Positions 18,088 to 27,102 of a DNA stretch of 64,000 nucleotides are shown here, in pieces; position 1 is the first letter of the stretch; every line of letters begins with the position of its first letter. The translations under genes were made by a program, and so were the position numbers. This DNA comes from an uncultured Methanomassiliicoccus sp. Lineage in GTDB: Archaea > Thermoplasmatota > Thermoplasmata > Methanomassiliicoccales > Methanomassiliicoccaceae. The DNA is taken from NCBI GenBank assembly GCA_905202485.1, contig CAJKRY010000002.1, positions 1 through 64,000 on the forward strand, written 5' to 3'. The notes under the pieces were generated by a model that saw only the letters and a list, made by a program, of their open reading frames with translations, did not search any database and was not told the origin of the DNA.

Positions 18088-19994
18088 GCTACACCTCCCA
18101 GAATCAGAATGATTGCAGCGAGAATTGTTATGATGGTGATTACCAGACCGAATTTATTCATCCGGTCTTCACCAAACCAGCTTTCCATATACCAGTTTCT
18201 GAGAGAAACCTGTGTCTCGCAGTTCATTGCACCTGTAAAGGAGAGATTGTCTCCTGTGTTTACTCCGCACATGTAGTTGGGCACAATCTTCTTCTTTGTT
18301 TTTCCAAGGAAGGGGATTGGAAGTAAGAGGACTAATGCCAGCATAGCCAACAGTATGTACATGTTTCCAGATCCCAGAGCTGCGATAGTTGATCCGCCTG
18401 GGCTGAATACAGATCCCAGATACGGCGACACCATGTACTCAGAGATCAGCGGGAATGTAAGACAGGTCACAATTACAAGAGCCGTCAGCGTTCCAAGAAC
18501 GAACCACTCTTCCTTATGAACAGTCTTTTCCACATTTTCTTTCCCAGCCACGATAGCAACTAGTTTTCCCAGCCATTTAGTCCAGTAGAAAGCAGTGACT
18601 GCGCTGCCAAAGCAGATGCAGATGATCAAAATGAGGCTCTGAGAATCTACGAATGCCGTCAGAGCCTGCCATTTTGATACAAGCATACCAAACGGCGCCA
18701 GAAACATTCCGGCAATGCCGATGATCATGAACATGGCCAGTTTCGGCATTTCGCTGAAGAGGCCGTCCATGTCTTCGATGTTCCTGCTGCCGATGTGATG
18801 CTCGGCTGTTCCAACACAAAGGAACAGAAGTGATTTTGTGATAGCATGGAAGATCATTAACATTATTCCAGCCCAGACAGCAGCCTCGACACCAACACCG
18901 CCGCATGCTACAATCAGTCCTAAGTTAGCGATGGTAGAGTATGCAAGAACTCTCTTGGCATTGCTCTGTGAAATAGCTGCCATTGACGCTAAGAGGAACG
19001 TCACTCCTCCGACAATCATTACCATTTCGCCTGCAACGTTATCCTGCAGGGACGGAGACAGTTTGAGTATCAGAAACACACCGGCCTTTACCATTGTTGA
19101 TGAATGCAGTAAGGCAGATGTCGGCGTGGGAGCTACCATTGCTCCCAGCAGCCAGCTGTGGAACGGCATCTGCGCCGCTTTTACAATACCAGCTAACGAA
19201 AGCAGGGCAATCGGCAGAAGCACGGTGATACTTTCCGTTCCTAGCGCTAAAAGTTTGTTGAATTCTAAAATGTCATGTTCGGATCCGATGATTACTATCG
19301 CAAATACAAATGCCAGTCCACCGACTAAGTTAAGAACTAACTGCAGGAATGAATTTTTCACTGCCTCGTCGGTCTTGGTGTATCCAATAAGGAAGAATGA
19401 ACATAGTGTAGTTATTTCCCAGAAGAAAAACATCCAGGCAAGGCTGTTTGATGTTACTATACCAAACATTGCCGAGAGGAAGACAAACATCAGGAAAAAG
19501 AACCAATATCTTCTATCAGGCTCACCCTCGTGATGCTTTTGGAAATCTTTCATATATCCAACGGCATAAACGGTAATCAAGCTGCCGATTATACCGATGA
19601 TTAAAACCATAATAGATGACAGACCATCGATGTAGAGGTAGTTTGATATTAATATATCATGACCTTTTGTAAGTTCAAACCATGCCATCAATGGCGTCTG
19701 GATAAGTGCTAATATTGAAACGAGATATTTTTTGTATTTTATACCTAAATAGAAGATAACAATTCCGAGACAAACCTCAGTTATCAGCATTAGATAATCC
19801 ACAATCACATTTTCAAAATCAAAGAGTACCGTTCCGCCGTCAATGTATTTGATTGCAACATAGATAGATGCTATCGCAATAACAGCAGCAGAGACCTTTA
19901 CAATGATGCTCCTGATTTTTTCACTTCTAAAAACAAGCAATATCGCCGCTATAATGAGCGGAAACAGCAAGAGGAACAATATATCATACATCAT
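18084..19994 (-). CDS. echA: Ech hydrogenase membrane subunit A (NuoL-like)
   Basis: A 636-aa antiporter-like membrane subunit with many transmembrane helices, related to NuoL/MrpA. It is thought to translocate protons or sodium ions when ferredoxin oxidation is coupled to H2 formation. Signatures are WMFFFWEITTLCSFFLIGY, KAAQMPFHSWLLGAMVAPTPTSALLHSS and the central membrane lysines. It is the first gene of echABCDEF; the upstream gap 19995-20232 is AT-rich and should hold the promoter, although no single TATA box stands out. Confidence 0.9.
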   Translation of the reverse strand: MMYDILFLLLFPLIIAAILLVFRSEKIRSIIVKVSAAVIAIASIYVAIKYIDGGTVLFDFENVIVDYLMLITEVCLGIVIFYLGIKYKKYLVSILALIQTPLMAWFELTKGHDILISNYLYIDGLSSIMVLIIGIIGSLITVYAVGYMKDFQKHHEGEPDRRYWFFFLMFVFLSAMFGIVTSNSLAWMFFFWEITTLCSFFLIGYTKTDEAVKNSFLQLVLNLVGGLAFVFAIVIIGSEHDILEFNKLLALGTESITVLLPIALLSLAGIVKAAQMPFHSWLLGAMVAPTPTSALLHSSTMVKAGVFLILKLSPSLQDNVAGEMVMIVGGVTFLLASMAAISQSNAKRVLAYSTIANLGLIVACGGVGVEAAVWAGIMLMIFHAITKSLLFLCVGTAEHHIGSRNIEDMDGLFSEMPKLAMFMIIGIAGMFLAPFGMLVSKWQALTAFVDSQSLILIICICFGSAVTAFYWTKWLGKLVAIVAGKENVEKTVHKEEWFVLGTLTALVIVTCLTFPLISEYMVSPYLGSVFSPGGSTIAALGSGNMYILLAMLALVLLLPIPFLGKTKKKIVPNYMCGVNTGDNLSFTGAMNCETQVSLRNWYMESWFGEDRMNKFGLVITIITILAAIILILGGVA

Positions 19995-20232
19995 CTCAGA
20001 TCCAATTTAGTCACTTACGAACCTTTTTGTGAGTACATAAAGCTATCTCACACACCAAGTCAACTAGTATCACGGTTTGAAAGACAGCCAGATAATACAA
20101 AATATGTATTATATATCTGAATATATGATAATATTTTACCTCATTTTCACAGATCTATTCAACTCGCAACGGATGGAGTTAAATTTATTACATTATAAAA
20201 TAAAATGATTGTAGAAACTGATAAAAAGAGAA

Positions 20233-21465
20233 TTAAAAAATAGGCGGTTCCGGGACCAAAGGATGCCCCAATGAATTTGCTAGAGCTTTGGGAAATTTTT
20301 TCAAACAAGCAAAAAACAGCTTAGTCCAGTCGCATTTCCCAATAACATATTCAATGCAGGTCTTTTGTACAAGATAATCAGAGCTGAATTCTTTCACAAG
20401 AGAAGGAATGCTGCAAAAACTGGCAGACAGCGCAATTAGCCTAGCTGCAAGATTAGAAGATCTCAGATATGGAAAAATATCACTCTTCAACCTGGACCCG
20501 TAGGCATCAGATAAAGCAGAACTGCAGTTGATGAAATCCACAGCGGCAGCACCTGCATCCAGTCCAGAGAGAATTGCATAAGTGAATCCCTCACCGGAAA
20601 GGGAACTTGCGAGGCCTGCTGAATCACCTGCAACCATGCATCTTTTCGTATAGAGTTTGTCACGTACGGCATAAGGAATCGGATGAGCTCTGGATTCCTC
20701 GCTGGAAATCACATGTAACTGAGAATCAATGTGTTTGTACACTCTGTCCATTGACTGTTTTAAGTAATCTGTAGGGTAGCAGATCCCGCCGACTCCGATA
20801 TTCACTTGATTCTTTCTGGGAAATGCCCAGCCGTAAGACGGATATCTGTTCTTGAGCCTGGGTTTCAGGGGAGAACGGCCGATCGTGTAGATTACAAAAT
20901 TGTCTCCCGGATCCTTCTCAACATCCAGATTCTGGGCCATTGCAACAGCTCTGGAATCTGACGAGGGCACACCGAATAAAGAATTCGCTACCCTGCTGGA
21001 GGCTCCTTCTGCAACAATAAACAGCTTGGATGAAACGATCTCATTTCCATATGTTACGTTTACAAAGTCATTTTTCTCTACAGCTTTTACAACCCGCTGT
21101 CCGGTGATTGATTCAGCACCGGCATCAATAGCGCGGTTAAGAAGAAAGGTATCAAAGGATTCCCGTTTGACTGTGACTGCAACGCGTCTATCTGATTTTA
21201 TTTCAATGGATTCATCTCCCATTACAAATTTAGCACCATATATCTCCTTTTCAATTAGTTCTGAAGAAAAATCAGGCACTAAGGAAGACGCCCGCTCTAA
21301 CAAGCCGCCGGCACAGCATTTCTTTCTGGGGAATTCATCCCTGTCGATCATTAGAACTTTTAATCCAGAAGTTGCACATTTGTAGGCAGCGTTAGAGCCT
21401 GCAGGTCCACAACCAGATATTACTACGTCATACATATCGATGTGCTTTCCTGAAGCATTTAACAT
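20233..21465 (-). CDS. Geranylgeranyl reductase family flavoprotein
   Basis: An FAD-dependent reductase of about 410 aa, of the family that saturates the geranylgeranyl chains of archaeal membrane lipids. The N-terminal dinucleotide fold is YDVVISGCGPAGSNAAYKC, the second FAD motif is CMVAGDSAGLASSLSGEGF near residue 275, and the PRKKCCAGGLLE loop is typical of the family. The start at 21465 is the longest ATG; a second ATG at 21435 begins exactly at the FAD strand and has AGGAAAG upstream, so it may be the true start. Substrate (lipid versus other isoprenoid) is inferred. Confidence 0.8.
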   Translation of the reverse strand: MLNASGKHIDMYDVVISGCGPAGSNAAYKCATSGLKVLMIDRDEFPRKKCCAGGLLERASSLVPDFSSELIEKEIYGAKFVMGDESIEIKSDRRVAVTVKRESFDTFLLNRAIDAGAESITGQRVVKAVEKNDFVNVTYGNEIVSSKLFIVAEGASSRVANSLFGVPSSDSRAVAMAQNLDVEKDPGDNFVIYTIGRSPLKPRLKNRYPSYGWAFPRKNQVNIGVGGICYPTDYLKQSMDRVYKHIDSQLHVISSEESRAHPIPYAVRDKLYTKRCMVAGDSAGLASSLSGEGFTYAILSGLDAGAAAVDFINCSSALSDAYGSRLKSDIFPYLRSSNLAARLIALSASFCSIPSLVKEFSSDYLVQKTCIEYVIGKCDWTKLFFACLKKFPKALANSLGHPLVPEPPIF

Positions 21466-21473
21466 TATTAACT

Positions 21474-22169
21474 TTATATGCCGCAGGAAGGTTTGTTGAT
21501 GAGACTTGTTTCCGATAAGACTTCCATTGTATGAGATGATTGAAACTTTGGATTTCTCTTATCCCTTAAAAGAGACCGCAGATTGGCAATGGTATCCAGG
21601 TCTGGCCATGGAGCAAGAAGATAAATTCTCATTCCACCGAGTTTCTCTGCTGTGTCTGCAAAGGCCATATCCGTTCCCCAAGAAATGTTGTCAAAGGCAG
21701 ATTCCCTGAAAGATTCATCAGAAAAACCGATTATATTATAACCGCCGTCTACCGAAGGGCCGATGACGACATCACTGTCCTTGAATGAATATATGGCTTC
21801 CATGATTTCCTCAGACGGGATGTCTGGAATGTCACTCACCAACACCATAACTTTCTTTTCTCCCCTTGAAAAAGCATCTAAGAATGTATTCTTAACACGT
21901 TCAACCGGAGTGCTTCCCCTCTGAGTATATACACTTACATCTCTGTCCAACCATTCATAGATATCTGAGTTTTCAGGATAGAGGGAGATGGCATATCTCA
22001 GATCAGAGGAGTCCAGTGTATCCAGGATGTCCTGTACAAAAGCCCTGTAAAGCTTAATTGTAACATCCTTACCCAGTTCCTCTGCAATCCGGTGCTTGGT
22101 GTCATCCGAGTTATTTACTAGCAGTATTACCTGTACGCTTCGATAGTCTGTAGTGCCGATTTCAGTCAT
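21474..22169 (-). CDS. DUF2064 / TIGR04282-type glycosyltransferase-like protein
   Basis: About 231 aa with a nucleotide-sugar-transferase-like fold. Recognised from VMVLVSDIPDIPSEEI, GPSVDGGYNIIGF and the PDLDTIANL motif near the C-terminus. The biochemical role of the family is not established. The ATG at 22169 was chosen over an upstream TTG because the upstream part runs into the promoter zone: a TATA-like AAATTATATC at 22201-22211 lies about 37 nt before it, giving a short leader. It sits 8 nt before the reductase gene and may be co-transcribed with it. Confidence 0.72.
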   Translation of the reverse strand: MTEIGTTDYRSVQVILLVNNSDDTKHRIAEELGKDVTIKLYRAFVQDILDTLDSSDLRYAISLYPENSDIYEWLDRDVSVYTQRGSTPVERVKNTFLDAFSRGEKKVMVLVSDIPDIPSEEIMEAIYSFKDSDVVIGPSVDGGYNIIGFSDESFRESAFDNISWGTDMAFADTAEKLGGMRIYLLAPWPDLDTIANLRSLLRDKRNPKFQSSHTMEVLSETSLINKPSCGI

Positions 22170-22325
22170 AGATAAGATATATACTGTGGGTACTGGCTCT
22201 TGATATAATTTTCCAATATCATGTAATATCAATTTTGATTTTAAGATCAGAATACACTTCAAGGGGTTTGTATCCTTGAACAAAAGACTCTGTCTGAGAT
22301 AATTCAGACCGAAAGAGGGAATATC

Positions 22326-23597
22326 ATGAAAAGTGCAACCGTACTAGCGGTAGCTCTGTCTGCAGCATTGCTGCTTTCGGGCGGAGCACTGGCGACAAAT
22401 GCGTCGGCTGCTGATCACTCTCCACATGCTAGTCATCACTGCAGCATGCCGAGAGTTGACGTTTCGGGTCATGAAATCGTCTTCAACGATTCAACCAAAG
22501 ACGACCCCCTGTTCGGCGTTGTAGACCCTACAGTGTTAGCAATGGCGACAGAGAATTACATAAACGGAAATGATAGCTTTGCAGGCCGCAGCTCTGTGTT
22601 TAATTCACCAGACACAGCTCATTCCGTGCCGATAACGCAGAATGAGACTCCAGAAGTTTTCTGGAATCAGTATTTTGCCCAAATGGCATACTATAACGTC
22701 AATTTAGTGAGGATAGGAGCTGCCGACATCTGGGGAACAGAAATCCAGCATAAAGCATGGCAAGATCACAATGATGATTTCACATCATTATTGAAGGATA
22801 TGTGCAAAGCAGCAGAAAATAACGGTGTATATGTCTGCCTGGTTCTTGCCGGATCACAGGAATATCCGACCTATCAGTTCGGAGGAGAAGGCTCAGTATT
22901 CGATACATCATCTTCTGCATATTCAAATTACATTCAGTACTGCAACAGCATGATGTCCATGCTGGAAGATGAGAATGCTATTGCCATGTATGACATGTTC
23001 AATGAACCAGATCACAACAACTGTGATGCTAATTACTGGCATGGAAATAAGCAGGCTTTCTCCAACTGGGCATCTTCAGTTGCTGAAGATACCAAGGATT
23101 CATCGACTCATCCGAGAACACTGGGTGTTGCCGGATACGGGAATCTGTTCAATTCCTGGTCTCAAGAAGACTTTGATCTATCAACAGGAAATGTAGGATT
23201 TGAGATAGCCCACAGACACTACTATGCATCCGCAGAAGATTCTTCTCTGTTTGAAGATCCAGAAGAATGGGCGGAAAACTCAGGCATTCCGCTCTTCTGG
23301 GGAGAGCTTGCAGATAACTCAGTATATCCTCTGACAAGATACTCATTCGCAGAAGAAGAGATATGGGATGCCGGAGGACAAGCGATAACTTCGATGGTCC
23401 TTACAGGAACTGAAGGTTATCCATACACAGGCGGCACGCTTGAATCGCCCACACAACCTGTATCTGAAACAGCTGCAGAAGAGATTAGTCTGACTGTTTC
23501 GGATGACGCTACTGAAAATCCACAAAACATCTTCGTTCCGTTCATCGGACTTATCGGCGCCATGGTGCTGTTCTTAAGATTTAGAGGGTCCCTCTAA
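22326..23597 (+). CDS. Membrane-anchored cellulase-like (GH5/clan A-like) surface protein 1
   Basis: A 423-aa protein. Residues 1-28 are a signal peptide (Lys, long hydrophobic core, ASA end), and residues about 402-419 are a C-terminal membrane anchor followed by basic residues, so the body faces outside. The body resembles glycoside hydrolase clan A: NEP with acid/base Glu227 after a hydrophobic strand (AMYDMFNEPDHNN), His-rich HRHYY at 297-300, and a second acidic strand end FWGELADN with candidate nucleophile Glu327. Substrate is unknown. GAGGGA lies 5 nt before the ATG. It is a tandem paralogue of the next gene. Confidence 0.65.
   Translation: MKSATVLAVALSAALLLSGGALATNASAADHSPHASHHCSMPRVDVSGHEIVFNDSTKDDPLFGVVDPTVLAMATENYINGNDSFAGRSSVFNSPDTAHSVPITQNETPEVFWNQYFAQMAYYNVNLVRIGAADIWGTEIQHKAWQDHNDDFTSLLKDMCKAAENNGVYVCLVLAGSQEYPTYQFGGEGSVFDTSSSAYSNYIQYCNSMMSMLEDENAIAMYDMFNEPDHNNCDANYWHGNKQAFSNWASSVAEDTKDSSTHPRTLGVAGYGNLFNSWSQEDFDLSTGNVGFEIAHRHYYASAEDSSLFEDPEEWAENSGIPLFWGELADNSVYPLTRYSFAEEEIWDAGGQAITSMVLTGTEGYPYTGGTLESPTQPVSETAAEEISLTVSDDATENPQNIFVPFIGLIGAMVLFLRFRGSL
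22842..23116 (+). repeat. 275-nt exact repeat, copy 1
   Basis: Every base of 22842-23116 is identical to 24387-24661, in the same frame, across the catalytic NEP region of the two tandem hydrolase genes. Flanking sequence on both sides is clearly diverged. A second exact block of 77 nt lies at 23364-23440, matching 24906-24982. Confidence 0.95.
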
Positions 23598-23882
23598 ATT
23601 CATATTTTTTTTAAATAACTAATTATCAAGTACATCAGCTATTTCAATTCATCCTGGCAGCCGTACAGTTAATTGTGTATGCTGTAAGATATTAAGAAAA
23701 ATATAACTCAGTTATTTCAAAGATTTTTCTAAATAATCTGCCGGCACTAATACATCAGCCAGATCGATGAGTTTTTGATGAATATGAATATAAGTATTAG
23801 ATTAAATCAGCTATGATATTTAGACGCAAACTATCTTTAATAGTTAGACTTAGTCACAGACGGCTCAACCAGGAGGGATTAA

Positions 23883-25223
23883 ATAAAAATAGCAACCAAG
23901 ACGGTAGCAATGATAACAGCCCTTGCGCTGCTATTGCCTGGCGTGATTATTGCATCCGAAGCCCAAACCGCTTCGGCAATCTCTGTATCAGGAAGAGTCA
24001 CCGTATCTGGAACAGATATCCTGATCGACGGTGAAGTTCCTGAAGAGAAATTCTTCGGTGTCGTGGATACGACGGCATTACAATTCGCAATAATGGCGTA
24101 TGTGAATGGCGATACATCTGTAGCCGGAAAGAACTCAGTATTCAATGGTCCAGACACTTCACCTGACGGAGGGAAAATCTCCCAAAATGCAACTGCCGGT
24201 GACTTTTGGCATCAGTATTTTGCACTTATGAAGCACTATGACTGCAACCTTGTAAGGATTGGCGCTGGAGATTCGTGGGGCTCTGCTCTTCAGTATGAAG
24301 CATGGTTAAACCACCGTGATTCTTACAGCTCTCTCTTAAAAACAATGTGCGAAGAGGCCATGGAACACGGCGTATGGCTGTGCTTTGTTCTTGCCGGATC
24401 ACAGGAATATCCGACCTATCAGTTCGGAGGAGAAGGCTCAGTATTCGATACATCATCTTCTGCATATTCAAATTACATTCAGTACTGCAACAGCATGATG
24501 TCCATGCTGGAAGATGAGAATGCTATTGCCATGTATGACATGTTCAATGAACCAGATCACAACAACTGTGATGCTAATTACTGGCATGGAAATAAGCAGG
24601 CTTTCTCCAACTGGGCATCTTCAGTTGCTGAAGATACCAAGGATTCATCGACTCATCCGAGGACCATGGGCGTAGCAGGCCTGGGAAACTTATTTGGATG
24701 GAGTAAAGAAGATTTTGGACTGTCGACAGGAAATGTAGGATTTGAGATAGCCCACAGGCACTACTATGCATCCGCAAAGGACTCATCACTATTCTCACAG
24801 CCAGAGGGATGGGCAGACTCATATGGACTGCCCCTGCTGTGGGGAGAACTCGCAGATAATTCCGTGTATCCGCTGATCCGTCATACATTCGGTGAAGAAG
24901 CAATCTGGGATGCCGGAGGACAAGCGATAACTTCGATGGTCCTTACAGGAACTGAAGGTTATCCATACACAGGCGGCACGCTGCCGGACCCAGAAGAACC
25001 TGCATACGGCAACGTCCAAGACAACAATCATAACAGTGAAGGAAACGGCACAATTGACAACCCGGGAGGAAATGATTCAGACAACTCCTCAAACACCGGG
25101 CAGGGAAGTGTCGACTCCAGCGAAGGAGAAGAAAGCAGAGGATCATCAACATCCTTAGCAGTCATCTCCCTCGTTGCCGCAGTTGTGATTGCCATTGCAC
25201 TGTTTACTGCCCGCAAGCAGTAA
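23883..25223 (+). CDS. Membrane-anchored cellulase-like surface protein 2, probable AUA start
   Basis: Paralogue of the preceding gene, about 446 aa, with the same NEP and WGE catalytic-type motifs and a C-terminal anchor (ISLVAAVVIAIALF then ARKQ) after a Ser/Asn/Gly-rich linker. The first ATG in frame is at 23910, but it is 33 nt from the AGGAGG at 23871-23876 and would leave a signal peptide without its basic residues. Reading from ATA at 23883, 6 nt after the AGGAGG, gives K and K before the hydrophobic core and aligns codon for codon with the first gene (ATG AAA AGT GCA ACC versus ATA AAA ATA GCA ACC). The start is therefore probably AUA. Confidence 0.62.
   Translation: MKIATKTVAMITALALLLPGVIIASEAQTASAISVSGRVTVSGTDILIDGEVPEEKFFGVVDTTALQFAIMAYVNGDTSVAGKNSVFNGPDTSPDGGKISQNATAGDFWHQYFALMKHYDCNLVRIGAGDSWGSALQYEAWLNHRDSYSSLLKTMCEEAMEHGVWLCFVLAGSQEYPTYQFGGEGSVFDTSSSAYSNYIQYCNSMMSMLEDENAIAMYDMFNEPDHNNCDANYWHGNKQAFSNWASSVAEDTKDSSTHPRTMGVAGLGNLFGWSKEDFGLSTGNVGFEIAHRHYYASAKDSSLFSQPEGWADSYGLPLLWGELADNSVYPLIRHTFGEEAIWDAGGQAITSMVLTGTEGYPYTGGTLPDPEEPAYGNVQDNNHNSEGNGTIDNPGGNDSDNSSNTGQGSVDSSEGEESRGSSTSLAVISLVAAVVIAIALFTARKQ
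24387..24661 (+). repeat. 275-nt exact repeat, copy 2
   Basis: Second copy of the exact block at 22842-23116. Identity includes all third codon positions, which points to recent gene conversion rather than protein-level constraint. Confidence 0.95.
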
Positions 25224-25236
25224 ACTAAACCCTTTC

Positions 25237-26814
25237 TCATTTTTTCATCATTTTATGGAGCTGCAACAAAGATTTGAGAGGAGAACCATCCTGTGAATAA
25301 AATAAGTGCATGAAATTTTCCAGAGATTCTGACTTTTCCGGAGTATATGGAAACCACCAGGGGTCTTCCGCATATTTTCCCTTATCAACATGGATATGAT
25401 GAGGCTCTGTCAGTTCTTCAAATCCGAATTTTCCGTGGGTTCTGCCGAATCCGCTTTCCCCGCTTCCTCCCCAGGGAGTTGCAGCTAGTCCGTAAGTGTA
25501 AAGCAGATTGTTGACTGCAACGGTTCCGCTGCTGACAAGTTCAGCAATAACTTTTCCCTTGGTTATGTTTGAAGTCCACACAGAGCCGGAAAGTGCATAT
25601 TTACAGTCATTGGCCAGAGTAATTGCTTCATCTTCTGAAGAGAATTTCATTACACATACGACCGGCCCAAAAATTTCATCCTGTACAGCTGATGAATTCT
25701 GAGGAGTATTTATGAGAATAGTAGGTTCAAAATAATATCCATTTAGGTCTGGATTTTTCTTTCCGCCAGTTACGATTTTAGCGCCTTCTCCTACAGCCTT
25801 CTGCACATGCATTTCCATCTCATGCAATGCCGCCTCATTTATAAGAGAGCCTAGTGAAATGTTTTGATCGCTCCAGCCCCAGCCTTGCTTTAACATTAAT
25901 GTTTTATTTTTAAACATTTCTAAAAATTGTTCGAATATTGATTCATCTACGTAGACTCTTTTTACACAGACACAAGTCTGGCCGGAGTTTACAAAAGATC
26001 CCCATACTGCAGCAGAAGAGGCACGTTCCAGATCTGCATCTTTAAGGACTATCATAGGATCTTTTCCTCCTAATTCTAAAGTTACAGGAGTAAGCCTCTG
26101 CGACGCCTGGGACATGACTCTCCTACCCACACTTCCACTTCCAGTGAAGACTATCCGGTCCACATTCGAAGTTAAGAGTGCATCCCCTACAGTCCGGCCC
26201 GGTCCTACAAGAACCTGCACAAGATTGTCTGGAAGACCGCCCTTTTTCATCACTTCAAGCATTTTTACTGCAGTCAACGGAGTATCGGAAGACGGCTTGA
26301 TTATCACAGCATTTCCTGCTGCCAGAGCCATTATGGTTTGGGAATAAGGAATTCCAAATGGATAGTTCCAAGGAGATATTACCGCCACAACCCCTACAGG
26401 TCTGGGAGCTATGTAAGAACTTCTTCCAGCCAGCTTCATGGGGAATTCCATGTCTTCCAAGTTTATCTTTTCCCTTTTGAAGAGTTCAGACATCTTGCTG
26501 TTTGCATATTCTCCAGCAGCTAGAGCAGCAAAAATGTCAGTAGATATTGCTTCACTTTTGGGCTTTCCAGTTTCTCCGCAGATGGTTCTTGCAATATCCT
26601 CAATGTTGGAAATTATAGATTCTTGGAGATTGTTCATTATTACAGCTTTGTCATTGTAAGATTTTTTCATCCATTCAAGCTGTGCACTCTTAGCATTCTG
26701 AAGCGCCAGAGGAACATCGTCGGCTGTATTGCATTTTACTTTTCCGAATTCCTCAAGCGTTGCGGGATTGATCTTGATTATGTATTCCCCACCAGCTTCT
26801 GTGCTAGACTGCAT
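25237..26814 (-). CDS. Aldehyde dehydrogenase family protein
   Basis: A 525-aa NAD(P)-dependent aldehyde dehydrogenase of the succinate-semialdehyde type. Landmarks are VVAVISPWNYPFG, KPSSDTPL, the FTGSGSVGRRV loop, the catalytic-region ELGGKDPMIVL, and NSGQTCVCV with the nucleophilic cysteine near residue 290. The substrate is not evident. The ATG at 26814 has no Shine-Dalgarno sequence, but a TATA-like ATTATATTG at about 26836-26844 is centred 26 nt upstream, so the message is probably leaderless; this favours it over a longer frame starting at 26868. The stop faces that of the second hydrolase gene 13 nt away. Confidence 0.88.
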   Translation of the reverse strand: MQSSTEAGGEYIIKINPATLEEFGKVKCNTADDVPLALQNAKSAQLEWMKKSYNDKAVIMNNLQESIISNIEDIARTICGETGKPKSEAISTDIFAALAAGEYANSKMSELFKREKINLEDMEFPMKLAGRSSYIAPRPVGVVAVISPWNYPFGIPYSQTIMALAAGNAVIIKPSSDTPLTAVKMLEVMKKGGLPDNLVQVLVGPGRTVGDALLTSNVDRIVFTGSGSVGRRVMSQASQRLTPVTLELGGKDPMIVLKDADLERASSAAVWGSFVNSGQTCVCVKRVYVDESIFEQFLEMFKNKTLMLKQGWGWSDQNISLGSLINEAALHEMEMHVQKAVGEGAKIVTGGKKNPDLNGYYFEPTILINTPQNSSAVQDEIFGPVVCVMKFSSEDEAITLANDCKYALSGSVWTSNITKGKVIAELVSSGTVAVNNLLYTYGLAATPWGGSGESGFGRTHGKFGFEELTEPHHIHVDKGKYAEDPWWFPYTPEKSESLENFMHLFYSQDGSPLKSLLQLHKMMKK

Positions 26815-26904
26815 ATCGAGAGAATGGTTTTGAAACAATATAATGATAATCAATTCTGAATTTGACAATCTGCTAAGTTTTAGAAAGTATTATATAGAAG
26901 ACCT

Positions 26905-26944
26905 ATTGTATATACTATATTGTATACAACTTATAGTTGTATAC
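26905..26944 (+). promoter_or_regulatory. Promoter and palindromic operator of cdc48-hsp20
   Basis: A perfect inverted repeat lies at 26922-26944: GTATACAACT, spacer TAT, AGTTGTATAC. A TATA-like GTATATACTATATT at about 26907-26919 precedes it, so the predicted transcription start falls within the palindrome and a bound protein would block transcription. The core can be read as AAC-N5-GTT, the same spacing as the CTAAC-N5-GTTAG element reported for the Archaeoglobus heat-shock regulator HSR1. A second copy lies at 32164-32186. Confidence 0.75.
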
Positions 26945-26957
26945 TAAAGAATCAGTG

Positions 26958-27101
26958 ATGAAACCATGGGAGGGTTGCCGACTAGAAAGACGCCGAAAAA
27001 GCCAGACTGAAATAATTCCGGATAAAAAGATGACAAACCGCCGGGTGCTCAGGCACGAGTTAAGTACTGAACAATTACGTAAAATATTGAGAGTGGTTTG
27101 A
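26958..27101 (+). CDS. Possible 47-aa basic leader protein
   Basis: An open frame of 47 codons from ATG 26958 to TGA 27099-27101, ending one base before the cdc48 ATG at 27103. The product would be strongly basic (ERRRK, NRRVLRHE) with no recognised family. It lies just downstream of the operator, where some archaea place a regulator gene. No clear ribosome-binding site is visible, so it may simply be part of the cdc48 leader. Its tight spacing to cdc48 would allow translational coupling if it is made. Confidence 0.35.
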   Translation: MKPWEGCRLERRRKSQTEIIPDKKMTNRRVLRHELSTEQLRKILRVV

Positions 27102-27102
27102 A

